From contig NZ_CP128846.1 in NCBI RefSeq assembly GCF_030388665.1, forward strand, positions 4,476,501-4,540,500: a DNA stretch of 64,000 nt. The letters run 5' to 3'. How positions within the stretch are numbered: position 1 is the first letter of the stretch; each line of letters begins with the position of its first letter. The stretch comes from Streptomyces flavofungini. Its GTDB lineage: Bacteria; Actinomycetota; Actinomycetes; Streptomycetales; Streptomycetaceae. Under the pieces are notes generated by a model that worked only from the letters and a program-made list of their open reading frames with translations, was not told the origin of the DNA and did no database searches. Position numbers and translations under genes: made by a program. Below are positions 60,885-64,000 of this stretch, in pieces.

Positions 60885-61790
60885 TTGAGAATCCGCACCC
60901 CGGGCGTGCGCGTGCGCCGTATAAGCGCAGCAGCTGCCGTCACCGCCGGAGCCGTCCTGACCGCGGGCGTCGTGGCGACGCCCGCCCAGGCCGCCGCACC
61001 ACGCAAGCCGTCGATCGCCGCCAAGGGCGGCTTCCTCATGAACAACGGCTCGGGCAAGACGCTGTTCACGAAGTCCGCGGACACGCGCCGCGCCACCGGC
61101 TCGACGACGAAGATAATGACCGCCCGGGTGGTCCTCGGCCAGCGGAACCTCAACCTGGACTCGAAGGTCACGATCCAGAAGGCCTACAGCGACTACATCG
61201 TCCGCAACAACGCCTCGCACGCCCGCCTGATCGTGGGCGACAAGGTGACGGTCCGCCAGCTCCTGTACGGGCTGATGCTGCCGTCCGGCTGCGACGCCGC
61301 GTACGCCCTCGCGGACAAGTACGGCAAGGGCTCGACCCGCGCCGCCCGCGTGAAGTCCTTCATCGGCCAGATGAACAAGACGGCCAAGGACCTGAAGCTG
61401 AAGAACACGCACTTCGACTCGTTCGACGGCATCAGCAACGGCGCCAACTACTCGACGCCCCGCGACCTGACGAAGCTCGCGAGCAACGCCATGAAGTACT
61501 CGCGGTTCCGCACGATCGTGAAGACGAAGACGTACACGGCGAAGACGAAGACCAAGACCGGCGGCACCCGCACCATGGCGCCCTGGAAGAACACCAACGC
61601 CCTGCTCGGCTCCTACCGCGGCGCGATCGGCGTGAAGACGGGCTCCGGCCCGCAGGCGAAGTACTGCCTGGTCTTCGCCGCCACGCGCAACGGCAAGACG
61701 GTCATCGGCACGGTGCTCACGTCCACGTCCTCGGCGGCGCGCATCAAGGACGCGAAGAAGATCATGGACTACGGCTTCAAGGTCGCGTAG
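60885..61790 (+). CDS. D-alanyl-D-alanine carboxypeptidase (peptidase S11)
   Basis: A 301-aa secreted penicillin-binding enzyme trimming peptidoglycan pentapeptides. A signal peptide of ~37 residues ends in AQAA. SxxK is GSTTKIM (Ser near 73), the second motif is SGC rather than the usual SGN (MLPSGCDAAYALAD), and KTG is VKTGSGP. No C-terminal membrane anchor is visible, so it may be released. TTG 60885 is the start, with GGAG upstream. A strong hairpin follows at 61833. Confidence 0.9.
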   Translation: MRIRTPGVRVRRISAAAAVTAGAVLTAGVVATPAQAAAPRKPSIAAKGGFLMNNGSGKTLFTKSADTRRATGSTTKIMTARVVLGQRNLNLDSKVTIQKAYSDYIVRNNASHARLIVGDKVTVRQLLYGLMLPSGCDAAYALADKYGKGSTRAARVKSFIGQMNKTAKDLKLKNTHFDSFDGISNGANYSTPRDLTKLASNAMKYSRFRTIVKTKTYTAKTKTKTGGTRTMAPWKNTNALLGSYRGAIGVKTGSGPQAKYCLVFAATRNGKTVIGTVLTSTSSAARIKDAKKIMDYGFKVA

Positions 61791-61832
61791 CGGCCCGCGG
61801 CCGATGAGTACGACGGCCGCCGAGTACGAGGA

Positions 61833-61863
61833 CGGGGCCCACCGCACATCGCGGTGGGCCCCG
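61833..61863. terminator. Bidirectional terminator between carboxypeptidase and bkd operon
   Basis: CGGGGCCCACCGC pairs perfectly with GCGGTGGGCCCCG around a five-base loop. It lies between the convergent stops at 61790 and 61883. Confidence 0.85.
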
Positions 61864-61882
61864 TCTCTCGTACCGGCGGGTG

Positions 61883-63325
61883 CTACGCCCAGGTCATCAG
61901 CCGCTTGGGCTGCTCCAGGATCGCCGCCACGTCACCGAGCACCTTCGAGCCCAGCTCGCCGTCCACCAGGCGGTGGTCGAAGGAGAGCGCGAGGGTGGTC
62001 ACCTGACGGGGCTTCACCTTGCCCTTGTGGACCCACGGCTGGAGCTTGATCGCGCCGACCGCGAGGATCGCGGACTCGCCCGGGTTCAGAATGGGCGTGC
62101 CCGTGTCGATGCCGAAGACGCCGATGTTCGTGATCGTGACCGTGCCGCCCTGCATGGCGCCGGGCGACGTCTTGCCCTCACGGGCCGTGGTCACCAACTC
62201 GCCCAGGGAGGCGGCGAGCTCGGGCAGGGTCTTGGCGTGCGCGTCCTTGATGTTCGGCACGATCAGACCGCGCGGGGTCGCCGCGGCGATGCCCAGGTTC
62301 ACATAGTGCTTCTGGACGATCTCCTGGTTCGCCTCGTCCCAGGCCGCGTTCACGTCCGGGTTCCGGCGGATCGCGAGGAGCAGCGCCTTGGAGATCAGAA
62401 GCAGCGGGTTGACCCGCAGCCCCTCGAAGGCACGATCCTGCTTGAGCTCCTCGACCAGCTTCATCGTGCGCGTCACGTCCACCGTCACGAACTCCGTGAC
62501 GTGCGGGGCCGTGAAGGCCGAGCCGACCATCGCCTGGGCCGTGGCCTTGCGGACGCCCTTGACCGGGATGCGGGTCTCGCGGGCGTCACCCGCCGCCACG
62601 GGGGCGGCGGCCGGGGCGGGCGCGGCCGGGGCCGCCGCGGGCGCGGGCGCCGGGGCGGCCACCGCCGCGTGCACGTCCTCGCGGGTGATGATCCCGTCGG
62701 GGCCGGTCGGTGTGATGGTGGCCAGGTCGACGCCCAGGTCCTTGGCGAGCTTGCGGACCGGGGGCTTGGCGAGGGGGCGGGCGCCGGTGGGTGCGGCGGC
62801 CTGGGGGGCCGGGGCGGCCGGGGCGGGCGGGGCCGGGGCGGGCGCGTGGCCGTTCATCTCGCCCTGCACCGCGGCCGCGTAGTACGTCCCGGCGGACGGT
62901 TCCTCGCCCTGGGCCGGCACGGGCTTGCGGGCGCGGCGCTTGGTGGAGGACTCGGAGACGCCGTACCCGACGAGGACCGGCTGGCGGCCCTTGGGCGCCT
63001 CGGGCTCCTCCTCCGGCGCGGCGGGCGCGGGGGCGGCCTCGGGGGCGGGCGCGGCACCGCCGGCCGGGCCCACCGTGATGATCACCTGGCCGACGTCCAC
63101 CGTCGTGCCCTCGGCGAAGCGCAGCTCCCGCACCGTCCCGTCGAACGGGATGGGCAGCTCGACGGCGGCCTTGGCCGTCTCCACCTCGCACACGACCTGT
63201 CCGTCGGTGACGGTGTCACCCGGCGCGACGTACCACTTGAGGATCTCGGCCTCGGTGAGTCCCTCGCCCACGTCGGGCATCTTGAACTCGCGCACGGCCG
63301 AAGCGGTGTCAGTCATTGTCGTCAC
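61883..63325 (-). CDS. bkdC: Branched-chain 2-oxoacid dehydrogenase E2 (dihydrolipoyl acyltransferase)
   Basis: A 480-aa E2 enzyme. The lipoyl domain (residues 14-90) has the modified Lys in VETAKAAVE (ETAK instead of the common ETDK). A ~100-residue Ala/Pro linker leads to the E1/E3-binding domain (VRKLAKDLGVDLATITPTGPDGIITREDV), and the catalytic domain ends in LSFDHRLVDGELGSKVLGD with the active-site His. It starts 12 bases after the E1-beta stop at GTG 63325; ATG 63316 is an in-frame alternative. Together they form the branched-chain complex supplying acyl-CoA primers. Confidence 0.92.
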   Translation of the reverse strand: MTTMTDTASAVREFKMPDVGEGLTEAEILKWYVAPGDTVTDGQVVCEVETAKAAVELPIPFDGTVRELRFAEGTTVDVGQVIITVGPAGGAAPAPEAAPAPAAPEEEPEAPKGRQPVLVGYGVSESSTKRRARKPVPAQGEEPSAGTYYAAAVQGEMNGHAPAPAPPAPAAPAPQAAAPTGARPLAKPPVRKLAKDLGVDLATITPTGPDGIITREDVHAAVAAPAPAPAAAPAAPAPAAAPVAAGDARETRIPVKGVRKATAQAMVGSAFTAPHVTEFVTVDVTRTMKLVEELKQDRAFEGLRVNPLLLISKALLLAIRRNPDVNAAWDEANQEIVQKHYVNLGIAAATPRGLIVPNIKDAHAKTLPELAASLGELVTTAREGKTSPGAMQGGTVTITNIGVFGIDTGTPILNPGESAILAVGAIKLQPWVHKGKVKPRQVTTLALSFDHRLVDGELGSKVLGDVAAILEQPKRLMTWA

Positions 63326-63336
63326 GACCCTCTTCC

Positions 63337-64000
63337 TCAGTACGCCAGCGAGCGGTCGACGGCGTCGAGCACCCGGTCGAGGCCCGGCAGATAGTCCTCT
63401 TCGACCCGGGCGGGCGGATACGGGGCGTGGAAGCCGCCGACGCGCAGGACCGGCGCCTCCAGGTGGTAGAAGCAGCGCTCGGTGATGCGGGCGGCGATCT
63501 CGGCACCGGAGCCGAAGAACGTCGGCGCCTCGTGCACCACGATCAGACGGCCGGTCTTCTCGACCGAGGCCTGCACGGTGTCGAAGTCGAGCGGCGAGAT
63601 CGTGCGCAGGTCGACGACCTCCAGGGACTTGCCCTCCTCGGCGGCGGCCGCGGCGGCCTCCAGGCAGGTCTTCACCATCGGGCCGTACGCCACGAGGGTC
63701 GCGTCCGTGCCCTCGCGGACCGTGTGGGCCTTGTGCAGCGGATCGGGGATGGCGTCGGTGTTGACCTCGCCCTTGTCCCAGTACCGCCGCTTGGGCTCGA
63801 AGTAGATCACCGGGTCGTCGCTCTGGATGGCCTGCTGGAGCATCCAGTAGGCATCGGAGGAGTTCGAGGGCGTGACCACCTTCAGGCCCGCGACGTGCGC
63901 GAACAGCGACTCCGGGGACTCGCTGTGGTGCTCGACGGCGCCGATGCCGCCGCCGTACGGAATGCGGATGACGACCGGCACCTTGACCTTGCCGAGCGCA
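63337..64000 (-). CDS. bkdB: Branched-chain 2-oxoacid dehydrogenase E1 beta subunit (partial)
   Basis: 221 codons are visible and the gene runs out of the window. Typical transketolase-like pyrimidine-domain sequence: VPVVIRIPYGGGIGAVEHHSESPE, VVTPSNSSDAYWMLQQAIQSDDPVIYFEPKRRYWD, then the C-terminal domain VVDLRTISPLDFDTVQASVEKTGRLIVVHEAPTF. It matches BkdB/PdhB-type E1 beta chains. The order E1-beta then E2 agrees with bkd operons. The E1-alpha gene would lie beyond base 64000. Confidence 0.9.
   Translation of the reverse strand, partial: ALGKVKVPVVIRIPYGGGIGAVEHHSESPESLFAHVAGLKVVTPSNSSDAYWMLQQAIQSDDPVIYFEPKRRYWDKGEVNTDAIPDPLHKAHTVREGTDATLVAYGPMVKTCLEAAAAAAEEGKSLEVVDLRTISPLDFDTVQASVEKTGRLIVVHEAPTFFGSGAEIAARITERCFYHLEAPVLRVGGFHAPYPPARVEEDYLPGLDRVLDAVDRSLAY

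Overview
The window looks like chromosomal Streptomyces DNA. GC content is very high throughout, with near-saturated G or C at third codon positions. Many starts are GTG and two are TTG. I found only two leucine TTA codons, which in this genus depend on the bldA tRNA. Genus-typical families are present: snapalysin with its divergent LysR regulator, a mycothiol-dependent isomerase-like protein, PAS/GAF/SpoIIE/HATPase phosphatases, XRE-DUF5753, an AfsR-like NTPase and the Bkd dehydrogenase. I saw no rRNA, tRNA, CRISPR array or prophage.

Layout. 1-11.7 kb: the tail of an IS5-type transposase, a secreted lipase carrying a TTA codon, a PP2C phosphatase divergent from an NB-ARC/AfsR-like NTPase, a TetR gene, a decayed patch with an LLM-oxidoreductase remnant, a cupin-SDR pair, a DHA2 efflux pump with divergent TetR, and a DUF7144 membrane protein overlapping a stand-alone organomercurial lyase (merB). 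11.8-27 kb: LysR and GDSL hydrolase (divergent), a DrrAB-type ABC exporter, membrane proteins, an EEP-family hydrolase, a FUSC exporter, the snpA/snpR pair, a secreted surface protein, and a Tat-exported PhoX phosphatase behind a convincing PHO box.

27.2-34 kb holds the most interesting locus: a vWA (TerF-like) protein with a long disordered N-terminal half, then a trypco2 protein, a 1457-aa trypsin-STAND NTPase-TPR protein, and a DUF4913 protein translationally coupled to it. The architecture matches predicted protease-armed conflict or antiphage systems. It sits just upstream of metG, a housekeeping gene.

34-46 kb: metG, a small minus-strand operon containing an apparent 5' frameshift and a previously easy-to-miss 59-aa Cys/His protein, an XRE regulator divergent from a GNAT, a TetR divergent from an imine-reductase-like enzyme with two matching operators, VOC, XRE-DUF5753 (TTA codon) divergent from a HATPase, a DHA2 pump and aspS. 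46-64 kb: a PAS-GAF-SpoIIE-HATPase phosphatase, AI-2E-like permease, pirin, SseB-like protein, alpha/beta hydrolase, acyl-CoA dehydrogenase, M18 aminopeptidase, LURP-one protein, nitrilase-family amidohydrolase, MDMPI protein, GntR-MFS operon, D,D-carboxypeptidase, and the end of a bkd operon (E1-beta partial, E2).

Two things recur. Short perfect tandem repeats are common between genes, and several begin exactly at a stop codon. Strong GC-rich hairpins separate most convergent genes or follow operons. All functions are inferred from the sequence read by eye; no database search was run.
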